This document shows, piece after piece, positions 16,209 through 23,869 of a stretch of 28,579 nt of DNA. The translations under genes and the position numbers were made by a program. Source of the DNA: an uncultured Collinsella sp. (lineage in GTDB: Bacteria; Actinomycetota; Coriobacteriia; Coriobacteriales; Coriobacteriaceae); contig CATXWM010000028.1 in assembly GCA_958403205.1 (NCBI GenBank), forward strand, positions 1-28,579. The letters run 5' to 3'. Numbering within the stretch: the stretch's first letter is position 1; the number at the start of each line of letters is the position of its first letter. The notes beneath the pieces were generated by a model. That model was not told where the DNA came from. It searched no databases and saw only the letters and a list, made by a program, of their open reading frames with translations.

Positions 16209-17525
16209 TTACTCGGAAGCGGCCTTCTCGGTCTTCCAGCCATCGACGAAGGCGTTCTTGACGCCGTCCCACTTGCTGTTATCGGCAGCGTAGGCAATCA
16301 GAGCCTGCTTGAGGTTCTTCTTCCACTCCTCGGAGGGAATGTAGACGAAGTCCCAAGCGACGGTCTTCTTGCCGTCCTTGGCCATGGCAACGGCCTGCTG
16401 CGAGAAGACGTTGGTGGTCTCCTTGGCGCTCTTGAACGGAGCGGTCAGACCCATCTTGTCGGCGATGATGCTGGTCGGGGTGTCAGCGGTGACGCACCAA
16501 TACATGAAGTCCTCGGTGGCCTTCTGGGCATCCTCGGAAGCCTGGGAACTGACGCACCAGTAGTTCTCGCCGCCGGAGCACAGGCCCTGGTTCTCCTCGC
16601 CGTCAACACCGATGTAGATGGGCATCATGCCAATCTGATCGTCGGTCATGCCGGCCTTGACGAGGTCAGAATAGGCCCAAGAGCCGTTCTGGTAGAAGAC
16701 GGCCTTGCCGGTTGCGAACTCGTTGGTGGCGTCGTCGCCGGTCTTGGAAGCAAGCTGCGAAGGATCGCAGGTGGAGTCGGTGATGTACAGGTCGAAGATC
16801 TGCTTGTAGTTGTCGAGGAACTCACCCTTGATCTCGTCGTCCTCCTGGTTGTGCTCCTTCTCAAACTCGTAGTAGAGCGGCATGTTGGCAAGGTGGGTGG
16901 TGTAGCGCCAGCTGGAGGAGTCGTCCATGCCGGCGGAAGTGAAGGCACCCTCGACACCAAGCTCGTCCTTGCGGGCCTGGATGTCATCGGCACAAGCCTT
17001 CAGCTTGTCGAAGGAGTTGATGTCCTCGGCCTTGTAGCCAGCCTTCTCGAGCAGCTGCTTGTTGTAAATAATGCCGAAGCTCTCCTGAACCCAGTCGATG
17101 CACACATCCTTGCCGTCGGACTGCAGAGCCAGGGAGTCATCAATGAGCTCACCGCGGAGCTTGGTATCGGACAGGTCGGCGCAGTAATCCTTCCAGTTCT
17201 TAAGACCGGTGGGGCCGTTGACCTGGAACAGGGTCGGAGCGGAGCTCTTGGACATCTCGGACTTAAGCTTCTCCTCGTAGGTGTTGGAAGCGGCGGTCAC
17301 GATCTTGACCTCGACGCCCTTCTCCTTCTTATAGGCCTTGGCGATCTCCTTCCACTCCTTGTCGACCTCGGGCTTGAATTGGAGGAAGTAGACCTCGGCA
17401 GCGTCACCAGAAGCAGAGGAGCCGGAGCCGGCAGAACCACCGCAACCCACGAGGCCCAGGCCAAGAACTGCAGCCGCGGAACCAGCAAAGCCCAGGAACT
17501 GCCTTCTGCTCATTTCGTTCTTCAT
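16209..17525 (-). CDS. malE: Sugar ABC importer solute-binding lipoprotein, MalE-like
   Basis: This 438-residue extracellular lipoprotein delivers sugar to the permeases. The N-terminus has a twin-arginine motif (SRRQFLG), a hydrophobic stretch and the lipobox LVGC, with Cys28 as the lipid anchor, so it is probably a Tat-exported lipoprotein. A Gly/Ser-rich linker follows and then a family 1 solute-binding fold. I chose ATG 17525 over 17543 because AAAGGGTGG lies about 8 nt before it and the signal peptide starts there. It is the first gene of the importer operon. The near-palindrome at 17634-17645 upstream suggests control by the GntR regulator. Confidence 0.92.
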   Translation of the reverse strand: MKNEMSRRQFLGFAGSAAAVLGLGLVGCGGSAGSGSSASGDAAEVYFLQFKPEVDKEWKEIAKAYKKEKGVEVKIVTAASNTYEEKLKSEMSKSSAPTLFQVNGPTGLKNWKDYCADLSDTKLRGELIDDSLALQSDGKDVCIDWVQESFGIIYNKQLLEKAGYKAEDINSFDKLKACADDIQARKDELGVEGAFTSAGMDDSSSWRYTTHLANMPLYYEFEKEHNQEDDEIKGEFLDNYKQIFDLYITDSTCDPSQLASKTGDDATNEFATGKAVFYQNGSWAYSDLVKAGMTDDQIGMMPIYIGVDGEENQGLCSGGENYWCVSSQASEDAQKATEDFMYWCVTADTPTSIIADKMGLTAPFKSAKETTNVFSQQAVAMAKDGKKTVAWDFVYIPSEEWKKNLKQALIAYAADNSKWDGVKNAFVDGWKTEKAASE

Positions 17526-17738
17526 TACAATCCACCCTTTCACACCGTGGCGGCACCCTTTGCCGCCGCCTTCGGAGATTGGCTCGGGGACTTTGCCCCT
17601 TTTGCTGATTTGAACGATACGCTATTTGGCTAGTTGTTTGAACAAGTATTACTAGAGCGGTAGAAAAAATTCAGTGAACGGTAATTTCAACTTGATACTT
17701 GACAAGTTTTGTATAAACAATTATTTGTTATCGAATGC
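17526..17738. promoter_or_regulatory. Promoter region of the maltodextrin ABC operon
   Basis: This AT-rich stretch lies between malE and the regulator's terminator. It holds the operator-like TTGTTTGAAC (17634-17643) and a similar TTGTATAAACAA at about 17708-17719. No single -35/-10 pair stands out. Confidence 0.5.
17634..17645 (+). promoter_or_regulatory. Operator-like site upstream of malE
   Basis: TTGTT-TG-AACAA is a near-perfect palindrome and differs by one base from the TTGTTTAAAC 10-mer found upstream of malQ, gntR and the PTS fusion. It is about 110 nt upstream of malE. Confidence 0.5.
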
Positions 17739-17795
17739 AGAGAAAACGCCCGGTCAAGCCGATGTACCGTCGGTTTGACCGGGCGTTTTCTCTTT
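17739..17795. terminator. Strong bidirectional terminator after the GntR gene
   Basis: A 19-bp stem (17739-17757 with 17775-17793) has pairing that continues inward (GCCGA/TCGGT). It is flanked by A-rich and T-rich arms, so it can work in both directions. It ends the regulator gene and insulates the ABC operon promoter. Confidence 0.8.
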
Positions 17796-17831
17796 GAGGC
17801 CATGAGTCTCGTCAGGCTGCGAGCTAGCCGG

Positions 17832-18551
17832 CTATCGCTTGGAATTGACGCGGTAATGGAAGATCTCGGGGTGTGTGCGAGTGTGCGTCACCTCAAACAA
17901 GATGCCATCCGAGGTGTACGACTGACTCTCCATGACGGCAACGCAGTTGTATTTGCCGAGGTCAAGATAGCTGCAGTCCTCATCGTTGGCGAGCTCGACA
18001 CTCACCGTACGACGGCTCGCCATCACTTTGACACCGCGCTTGTGCTCCAGATAGCCGTAAATGGAATCTGCCGCGATCTCGGGAGTCAGGCCCTTGGCGA
18101 TCGACGCCAAAAAATAGCCATGGTCCACTTGGCGCGCGTTGCCGTTGAGGCTTCGGACACGCACTACGCGAATCAACTCCTCGCCCACCTTAAAGCCCAG
18201 GTGACGAGAGAGTTGCTCGGTGCAAACCAGATGTTCGAAAGACTTAACGTCCGTCGATGCAACGGCATTGTTGCGCTTTGCAAACTCGCCAAACGACTCA
18301 ACCTCTTCGAGTGCGCCCAACATGTCGGTTTCGCCCTTAAGCCAAATAACGCGCACGCCCTTGCCGTGTATGGGCTGCACAAACATCCCGTCGGCCAGCA
18401 TACCCAAGGCGCGACGGACGGTATTGCGAGTGCATCCGAACTCCGCGGTCAGCTCGGCTTCGGTTGGCAGCATCTCCTGAAACGCATAGGTCCCATTAAT
18501 GATGCGCGAGCGTATTTCTCGGTAGATTCCTTCGTATATCGCTTTTGGCAT
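17832..18551 (-). CDS. GntR/HutC-family regulator with UTRA domain, alpha-glucoside regulon candidate
   Basis: This is a 239-residue regulator. The winged helix is at about residues 5-72 (IRSRIINGTYAFQEMLPTEAELTAEFGCTRNTVRRALGMLADGMF, a typical GntR reader followed by the wing IHGKGVRVI). The UTRA ligand-binding domain is at about 95-235 with LIRVVRVRSLNG. It resembles TreR-like repressors, which bind phosphorylated or free disaccharides. GAGGTG lies 6 nt before the start. It sits between the ABC operon and the divergent PTS fusion, and operator-like 10-mers lie at all four nearby promoters. A repressor of this alpha-glucan locus is likely; the effector is unknown. Confidence 0.85.
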   Translation of the reverse strand: MPKAIYEGIYREIRSRIINGTYAFQEMLPTEAELTAEFGCTRNTVRRALGMLADGMFVQPIHGKGVRVIWLKGETDMLGALEEVESFGEFAKRNNAVASTDVKSFEHLVCTEQLSRHLGFKVGEELIRVVRVRSLNGNARQVDHGYFLASIAKGLTPEIAADSIYGYLEHKRGVKVMASRRTVSVELANDEDCSYLDLGKYNCVAVMESQSYTSDGILFEVTHTRTHPEIFHYRVNSKR

Positions 18552-18605
18552 TGTTTCACCTCTACATTATTCATTTCCGGCTAGGCACGATAGCATTTCT
18601 TAAAG

Positions 18606-18615
18606 TTGTTTAAAC
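18606..18615 (+). promoter_or_regulatory. Operator-like 10-mer upstream of gntR
   Basis: TTGTTTAAAC lies 55 nt upstream of the regulator start, consistent with self-repression. It is identical to the copies at 8774-8783 (minus) and 18728-18737. Confidence 0.5.
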
Positions 18616-18727
18616 CGAATATCGGTAAAGCGACAGGATTTAACCGTTGACGGTTTCTGTCATGCCCAAATCGGTTTCGCTCAAAACTGCCGGTACGACA
18701 ATCGTCTGGTCCTCTACAATGAATCCA

Positions 18728-18737
18728 TTGTTTAAAC
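18728..18737 (+). promoter_or_regulatory. Operator-like 10-mer upstream of the PTS fusion
   Basis: TTGTTTAAAC begins 7 nt after a -10-like TACAAT, so it would cover the transcription start of the PTS gene. Confidence 0.5.
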
Positions 18738-18780
18738 GTTTCCCCACGCGCAACGCGCCTCGATATTCGGAAGGCAGAAC

Positions 18781-21231
18781 ATGCTGCAAAAAATCCAACG
18801 CTTTGGCGGGGCAATGTTCGCGCCCGCCATGCTGTTTTCTATATCAGGCCTCATGGTCGGCGTCTCCGCTCTCGCAACGACTGCGGACATCGTCGGCGAT
18901 CTCGCCGTATACGGAACCCCTTGGTACGTTTTTTGGACCATCATCCAGCGCGGCTCGTGGACGGTCTTTAAACGCCTCCCGCTCCTTTTTGCCGTAGCGC
19001 TGCCCATCGGTCTTGCCCAAAAACAGCCGGCTCGTTGCTGTCTCGAGGCTCTCGTCGCCTATTTTGCCTACTGCTTCTTTTTGAGCGAGATCATTAAGCT
19101 GAGCGGAGACAACCTTGGACTTGAGTACCCGTCATCTTTGACCTCCGCCAGCGGTATCACCGTCATCGACGGCATCAAGACGCTCGACACCGGCATTATC
19201 GGCCCGCTGGCGGTATCGGCAACCGTCGTTGCCATCCATGACCGCTTCTACGATGCCAAGGTTCCCGATTGGCTCGGCACCTTCTCGGGCTCCTCGCTGG
19301 TCTACCTCATCAGCTTTTTTGCCGTGTTTGCCCTTGCTGCTATCTCGGCCGCCATCGTGCCCTACGTATACGATGTAACCGATACGCTGCGTCACGCGCT
19401 TGCAGGCGTCGGTCCCTTTGGCGTGGGCATCTTTGTCTTTTTAGAACGAGCACTCGAGCCCTTTGGCCTGCACCACCTGCTCTACATGCCGATCTACTAC
19501 GACAACCTGGTCATTAACGACGGCATCTACGCCACGTGGAGCAGTTTGCTCCCCATCCTCTCCCATAGCACGCGCCCCCTTAATGAGCTTGCGCCGTGGG
19601 CCGGTTTTACCGCCACCGGCTGGGTCAAGCTCTTTGGCCTTCCTGCCATCGCAGCTGCGTTCTACTCCACCGCAAAACCCGAGCGCCGCGCCGGCCTCAG
19701 GGTCATCCTTGTTCCCGCCATCATCGCCTCGGTGGTTTGCGGCGTTACCGAGCCACTCGAGTTTCTCTTTATGTTCACCCACCCCGGGCTCTTTTTGCTC
19801 TACGCCGTCTTATCGTCTTGCCTTGCCACAACCATGAATTTCTTTGGCATCGTCGGCATCTTCTCGGGCGGCCTCATGGAGATGGCAGCCTTCAACTTTA
19901 TTCCGCTCATGCGCACGCATGCCGGTGCCTATCTTTTGGCGCTCGGTATCGGCCTTGCCTTTAGCCTCATCTTTTTTGTTAGTTTTCGAGCACTCATCTT
20001 GGTCTATGACCTTAAGACACCGGGCCGCGAGGATCATGTTGCCAATCGCGCGGCAATCGATTGTTTAACGGGAAGCGACTTTGCCAAAGAGCAATCCCCC
20101 AATGACGAGGTCGATAGTCGATCCGATCAAGATCACGTCCTCGCTGAGCGGGTAATTCAGCTTTTAGGTGGCGTTGGCAATATCGTGGGCGCAACCAACT
20201 GCGCCACGCGCCTGCGCGTCGAGGTCGCAGACCCTTCCATCGTTGCAGATAACGCGTCGTTTGTCGCGGTGGGCGCCAAGGGCCTCATCATTACGGGCAA
20301 GACCGCCCAGGTGGTCATCGGCATCTCCGTTCCCCGCGTTAAAGAGCATTTTGACCAGATCATGGGCCTCGAGCCGGAATTTGTGCCCACCACCTCGGCC
20401 TCCCCTGCCGCCAGCGCAGCCCATAAGCGCGGCGATATTTGCTTCTTCGATATCGACGGAACGCTCGCCTGGCAAGACCCCAGGCTCGCCCAAGACCTTC
20501 CCGAAGACGAGCGGGACCTCTCCCCCTATCCCAACGAGGCGGTTTCGCAGGCAATCCGCGAGTTTGTCGCCAACGGCAACATGGCCTTTATCTGCACGGG
20601 ACGCACCCTGAGCTGCATCCACCCCAAACTTCTTGAGCTGCCTTGGACCGGCATCGTCTGTCTTGCGGGCGGTTACGCCGAGATCAACGGACACGCAATT
20701 CGCGATCTGTCGATGACGCCCAGTATGCTGCAGCGTCTTGCCCCCTACCTTGAGCAATCGGGCGAGGTCATCCGCTTTGAGGGCCTCAACGGCGTCGTGC
20801 GCATGAGTGCCGATGCGCCCGATGCTCCCGGATACGCGCGCACCCTGGGCGACGCAGTCACGCAGCTGCAACATTACAGTGTCTACAAGATCTTGATGTC
20901 TACATCACTCGCCAACCACATCGCTCAAGATAAGGCACTTGAGCCGCTGCTGTGCTTTAACGAGCTCGAACTCGAGGTAACCGAAATCTCGCCCCGCGAA
21001 TGCACGAAGCGCGGAGGCATCCAGTCTGTACTCGACGCCCTCGATCCCCACCACGGAACCGTATACGGCATCGGCGACGCCAGCAATGACGTCTCGCTGA
21101 TGAACGCCGTCGATGTCGGTATCGCCATGGGCAATGCGCCGGACTATCTCAAGGATAAGGCCGATTACGTGACCGACACCGTCGATCACGACGGTGTCGT
21201 TGCGGCGCTCGAGCATTTTGGGCTGATTTAG
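18781..21231 (+). CDS. PTS EIIC-EIIB protein fused to a HAD-family phosphatase
   Basis: One 816-residue polypeptide has three parts. Residues 1-430 form a glucose/maltose-family EIIC membrane domain with about ten helices, GLHH at 229-232 and GVTEPLEFLF at 321-330. Residues 455-525 are EIIB, with the phosphocysteine Cys474 in ATNCATRLRVEV. After an Ala/Ser/Pro linker, residues 553-816 are a Cof-type HAD phosphatase with nucleophile Asp557 and Asp559 in FFDIDGTLAW, Lys743 in CTKRGG, and Asp766 and Asp770 in GIGDASNDVSLM. All catalytic residues are present and the frame is unbroken. No EIIA is encoded here. GGAAGG lies 6 nt before the start. The likely cycle is uptake with phosphorylation, then dephosphorylation of the sugar phosphate inside. 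In Enterococcus faecalis a separate phosphatase, MapP, acts on maltose 6'-phosphate; that substrate is only a proposal here. Confidence 0.9.
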   Translation: MLQKIQRFGGAMFAPAMLFSISGLMVGVSALATTADIVGDLAVYGTPWYVFWTIIQRGSWTVFKRLPLLFAVALPIGLAQKQPARCCLEALVAYFAYCFFLSEIIKLSGDNLGLEYPSSLTSASGITVIDGIKTLDTGIIGPLAVSATVVAIHDRFYDAKVPDWLGTFSGSSLVYLISFFAVFALAAISAAIVPYVYDVTDTLRHALAGVGPFGVGIFVFLERALEPFGLHHLLYMPIYYDNLVINDGIYATWSSLLPILSHSTRPLNELAPWAGFTATGWVKLFGLPAIAAAFYSTAKPERRAGLRVILVPAIIASVVCGVTEPLEFLFMFTHPGLFLLYAVLSSCLATTMNFFGIVGIFSGGLMEMAAFNFIPLMRTHAGAYLLALGIGLAFSLIFFVSFRALILVYDLKTPGREDHVANRAAIDCLTGSDFAKEQSPNDEVDSRSDQDHVLAERVIQLLGGVGNIVGATNCATRLRVEVADPSIVADNASFVAVGAKGLIITGKTAQVVIGISVPRVKEHFDQIMGLEPEFVPTTSASPAASAAHKRGDICFFDIDGTLAWQDPRLAQDLPEDERDLSPYPNEAVSQAIREFVANGNMAFICTGRTLSCIHPKLLELPWTGIVCLAGGYAEINGHAIRDLSMTPSMLQRLAPYLEQSGEVIRFEGLNGVVRMSADAPDAPGYARTLGDAVTQLQHYSVYKILMSTSLANHIAQDKALEPLLCFNELELEVTEISPRECTKRGGIQSVLDALDPHHGTVYGIGDASNDVSLMNAVDVGIAMGNAPDYLKDKADYVTDTVDHDGVVAALEHFGLI

Positions 21232-21344
21232 GCGCGCTCCATCAAACGCACGCCCGTTGTCCCAAATCGCCAAAACTGCCGCGCCAAACGCCCTAATGTG
21301 GCAATATGTTGTCTGCATATTGCATCAACGCAACCTCAGAAAGA

Positions 21345-22370
21345 ATGCGAGAACCCGTGTCCAGTCCGTTTACCAGCTTTTTAGCCCAGCACTTTGACCA
21401 GATTAACGACTATCTGGCCACGTTCTTTGACGGACAGGCGACCTCTGCCGATATCGAGCGCTACCTGTACGCGCCGCTCTCGGCTTTTACGGCCAACGCC
21501 GGCAAGCGCCACCGCCCGCTTATCTGTATGCTCGCCGCAACCGCAGTGGGCGGTAGCTTTGAGAGCGCCCGCAGCGCCGCGGCAGCCATCGAGCATTTCC
21601 AGTCGGGCGCGCTGATCCACGACGACATCGCCGACAACGGACAGCTTCGTCGAGGCAAGCCCTGCATGCACCTTACCGAGGGCACGGGCCTTGCCATCAA
21701 TTGTGGCGACCTGGCGCTCACCATGGTCACCAAGACGGTTCTCGACGACCCTACGCTGGAGTCCGACGTGAAGCTGCGCGTGCTCCACGAGCTTACCGAG
21801 ATGATCGTCCGCACCATCGAGGGTCAAGCGCTCGACCTGGGTTGGGTCCGTGACGGGCGCTTTGATATCTCGGTTGATGACTACCTGGACATGGCGACGC
21901 ACAAGACCGCGTTTTACAGCGGAGCCACGCCGCTTGCCGCCGGAGCCATTATCGGCGGCGGCAACGATGAGCAAATCGAAGCGCTGCGCGCCTTTGGCCT
22001 GCACACGGGCCTTGCCTTTCAGATTCAGGACGACCTGCTAAACCTTGTCGGCACTAAGGAAGCCGCCAACAAGGACTTCCGCACCGACATCACCGAGGGC
22101 AAGCGCACGCTTGTCGCCGTACACGCCCTCTCTGATGAGCGCCACCACGACGAGGTCGAGGCGATTCTTTCCTCAGGCACCGATGATCCCGCGCAGCTCG
22201 CACGCGCCGTGGAGATCTTCCAGGAGACCGGCTCCATCGATTACGCCCACACTTACGCGCTCGACCTGACCGCTAAGGCCAAAGCGGCCATCGAGAACGT
22301 TGAGCTTGATCCGCACGCACGCGAGCTGTTCCTCTCCATGGCAGATTTCTTTGTGGAGCGTCTTAACTAA
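21345..22370 (+). CDS. Polyprenyl (geranylgeranyl-type) diphosphate synthase
   Basis: This 341-residue all-helical trans-prenyltransferase adds isopentenyl units to an allylic diphosphate. The first Asp-rich motif is HDDIADN (Asp93, Asp94, Asp97), followed by LRRGKP. The second is FQIQDDLLN (Asp229, Asp230, Asn233), where the third Asp is Asn, a form also seen in some geranylgeranyl diphosphate synthases. GKRHRPL near residue 50 is the diphosphate-binding block. ATG 21345 is preferred over ATG 21306, which has no ribosome site; the site before 21345 is itself weak. It probably supplies a quinone side chain or lipid carrier. It follows the PTS gene by about 110 nt with no obvious functional link. 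Confidence 0.88.
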   Translation: MREPVSSPFTSFLAQHFDQINDYLATFFDGQATSADIERYLYAPLSAFTANAGKRHRPLICMLAATAVGGSFESARSAAAAIEHFQSGALIHDDIADNGQLRRGKPCMHLTEGTGLAINCGDLALTMVTKTVLDDPTLESDVKLRVLHELTEMIVRTIEGQALDLGWVRDGRFDISVDDYLDMATHKTAFYSGATPLAAGAIIGGGNDEQIEALRAFGLHTGLAFQIQDDLLNLVGTKEAANKDFRTDITEGKRTLVAVHALSDERHHDEVEAILSSGTDDPAQLARAVEIFQETGSIDYAHTYALDLTAKAKAAIENVELDPHARELFLSMADFFVERLN

Positions 22371-22508
22371 CGGGGGTTATAAAACCTGTCAGCAGCGTAT
22401 TTAGGCACAACTTGCTACACTGTTGAGTGCATGTTTATGCATCCCTTTGCGTTGTCTATCCGACAGACGCTCAAATAGTACGAATGGTACGCCGAAAGGG
22501 GTTCGTTC

Positions 22509-23414
22509 ATGGAACCTATTACAACGGGCATGCAAGGAGCAGCCGTCGAGGACGTGCAGTCTCGTCTCCTGCAGCTCGGCTACACGATTGATGCCGCCGA
22601 AGTCACCGACAAGTACTTTGGAGCCACCACCGAGCAGGCCGTCAGCACCTTCAGGCTCGACAGCGGCCTTGCTGCCGGTCATGCCGTCGATATCCCCTGC
22701 TGGAGCGCCCTTGTAGACGCTTCGTATAAGCTGGGCGACCGCACTCTCTATCTGCGCATGCCCAATTTCCATGGCGCCGATGTGCAGGCCCTGCAGCGCG
22801 CTCTCAACGTTTTGGGCTTTGCCTGTGGCGAAGACGACGGCTACTTTGGTCCGCATACCGAGGCCGCCCTGCAGCAGTTCCAGGAAAATGTCGGCCTGTT
22901 TGCCGACGGCATGGCCTTCCAGGACACCTACGCCTACATCAACCGCCTGCACCATGTGTGGGAGGGCAAGCCCTCGGTCACCGAAGCCGAGTCCCGTATC
23001 GGTTTTGCTCGCGCCGCCAACGTGCTCGAGCGCTTCCAGATTGCCGTTATCGGCGAGGACCCCATCGCACGCAGCGTTGCGTCGCGCATGTGGAATATCG
23101 CCACGGCAACGACCGACAACAGCGGCATGATGCTCTGCGACTCCGAGGTCCCAACCGACGTTGACCTGGTGCTCGAGATCGCAAGCGATGAGCTGCCCGC
23201 AGATGCAGCGCCGCGCGCCACGATCGCCCTCGCCGAGTGCCACAACCTGGCCCAGCGCATCCGCACTGCCAATGTCGCCGCGCAGCAGAAGCCGGCACGC
23301 ATTCGCATTGAGCTCACGGGCATGACGCGCTACAACGGCACCTTCACGGCCAGCGACGCGCAGACACTCGCCGTACGCCTGCTCGATGGCGTTTGCGATG
23401 CCCTCGCAGATTAG
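22509..23414 (+). CDS. Protein with two peptidoglycan-binding (PG_binding_1) domains
   Basis: This 301-residue protein has two PG_binding_1 repeats, at about 6-55 (GMQGAAVEDVQSRLLQLGY, then YFGATTEQAVSTFR) and 88-138 (GADVQALQRALNVLGF, then YFGPHTEAALQQFQ). The last 140 residues form an alpha/beta region without the His/Glu zinc ligands of amidase_3. No signal peptide is seen, so it appears cytoplasmic. CwlM of Mycobacterium has two such domains before an amidase fold and acts as a cytoplasmic regulator; a similar role is possible but unproven. GAAAGGGG precedes the start by about 8 nt. It is followed by tRNA-Gln. Confidence 0.75.
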   Translation: MEPITTGMQGAAVEDVQSRLLQLGYTIDAAEVTDKYFGATTEQAVSTFRLDSGLAAGHAVDIPCWSALVDASYKLGDRTLYLRMPNFHGADVQALQRALNVLGFACGEDDGYFGPHTEAALQQFQENVGLFADGMAFQDTYAYINRLHHVWEGKPSVTEAESRIGFARAANVLERFQIAVIGEDPIARSVASRMWNIATATTDNSGMMLCDSEVPTDVDLVLEIASDELPADAAPRATIALAECHNLAQRIRTANVAAQQKPARIRIELTGMTRYNGTFTASDAQTLAVRLLDGVCDALAD

Positions 23415-23452
23415 GTAAACTAAACGAGTTGCTTTTGGGCAACACCACACAT

Positions 23453-23527
23453 TGGGACGTAGTTCAACGGTAGAACTCCGGTTTTTGGTGCCGGCTGTTG
23501 GGGGTTCGAATCCCTCCGTCCCAGCCA
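23453..23527 (+). tRNA. tRNA-Gln (anticodon UUG)
   Basis: A 75-nt cloverleaf is seen. The acceptor TGGGACG pairs with CGTCCCA. The D-arm is GTTC/GAAC around AACGGTA. The anticodon stem CCGGT/GCCGG has loop TTTTGGT, giving anticodon TTG. The T-arm is around GGTTCGAATCC, followed by discriminator G and an encoded CCA. Confidence 0.95.
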
Positions 23528-23536
23528 TTAAAATTG

Positions 23537-23573
23537 AGCGCCCTGAGCCCATAACGGCCCAGGGCGCTTTCTT
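23537..23573 (+). terminator. Intrinsic terminator after tRNA-Gln
   Basis: A 9-bp stem AGCGCCCTG/CAGGGCGCT (23537-23545 with 23560-23568) has extra GCC/GGC pairing inside and is followed by TTCTT. Confidence 0.75.
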
Positions 23574-23582
23574 GTGGGCAAG

Positions 23583-23599
23583 CGGAGGGATTCGAACCC
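23583..23599 (-). repeat. Inverted 17-nt copy of the tRNA-Gln T-arm
   Basis: GGGTTCGAATCCCTCCG, at 23502-23518 inside the tRNA, is present exactly on the opposite strand here. The flanking sequence does not fold into a full tRNA, so it is a tRNA fragment or an integration-type scar. Confidence 0.6.
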
Positions 23600-23725
23600 G
23601 CAAGGGTGCGGAGCTGAGGAAACGCGAAGGCGCCCCAAGCCCATTAGGACCAAGAGCGCCTAACATCAAGAAAATATCAGCCCAGTTCCGAAAAGCGAGC
23701 CGCATGCAACAACCAGGTAACCACA

Positions 23726-23862
23726 GGCCCCGGGAGAGCGGGGACACCGGCTTAGGTTTATCGCGAGTTCCGCACGAACAGGAGGCCACTTAATGTGGCC
23801 TCCGTCGTGAGCAGGACTGTAGAGCAGGAAACCTAAGCCGGTGTCCCCGCTCTCCCGGGGCC
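23726..23862. repeat. 137-bp palindromic element with perfect 34-bp arms
   Basis: The arms 23726-23759 and 23829-23862 are exact reverse complements over 34 bases. Between them lies a 9-bp hairpin (23781-23789 with 23795-23803, loop TTAAT), followed by the 21-base block (23811-23831) that recurs at 28525-28545. Confidence 0.85.
23781..23831 (+). repeat. Structured repeat copy 1 (hairpin plus 21-base conserved block)
   Basis: This copy consists of the hairpin GGAGGCCAC/GTGGCCTCC, a 7-base spacer and the conserved block beginning GCAGGACTGTAGAGC. Copy 2 lies in the opposite orientation at 28525-28575 with the same block, loop and spacing but different stem bases. Confidence 0.8.
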
Positions 23863-23869
23863 GAACGCC

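Larger units (their letters stand above)
18552..18780. promoter_or_regulatory. Divergent promoter region between gntR and the PTS fusion
   Basis: This stretch of 229 bases has two copies of TTGTTTAAAC (18606-18615 and 18728-18737), a perfect AACCGT-TG-ACGGTT palindrome (18642-18655) and ACCGA-ATA-TCGGT (18614-18626). A -10-like TACAAT lies at 18715-18720, just before the second 10-mer. Confidence 0.55.
23528..23869. other. Repeat-rich intergenic region after tRNA-Gln
   Basis: No gene is supported. It contains a terminator (23537-23573), an inverted copy of the tRNA T-arm (23583-23599) and a 137-bp palindromic element (23726-23862). Protein-like reading frames here are antisense to the tRNA or lie within the repeats. 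Confidence 0.7.

Noticed and set aside
16194..17633. A 479-codon open frame antisense to the binding protein gene
   Set aside because: It is Leu/Val/Gly-rich shadow sequence; the minus-strand gene has a signal peptide, lipobox and operon context.
22401..23789. A 462-codon minus-strand frame across tRNA-Gln and the peptidoglycan-binding gene
   Set aside because: Its segment GFEPPTAGTKNRSSTVELRP is the familiar false peptide read antisense to tRNA genes.
23452..23793. A 113-codon plus-strand frame starting at tRNA-Gln
   Set aside because: It reads through the tRNA, its terminator and the palindromic repeat, so coding is very unlikely.
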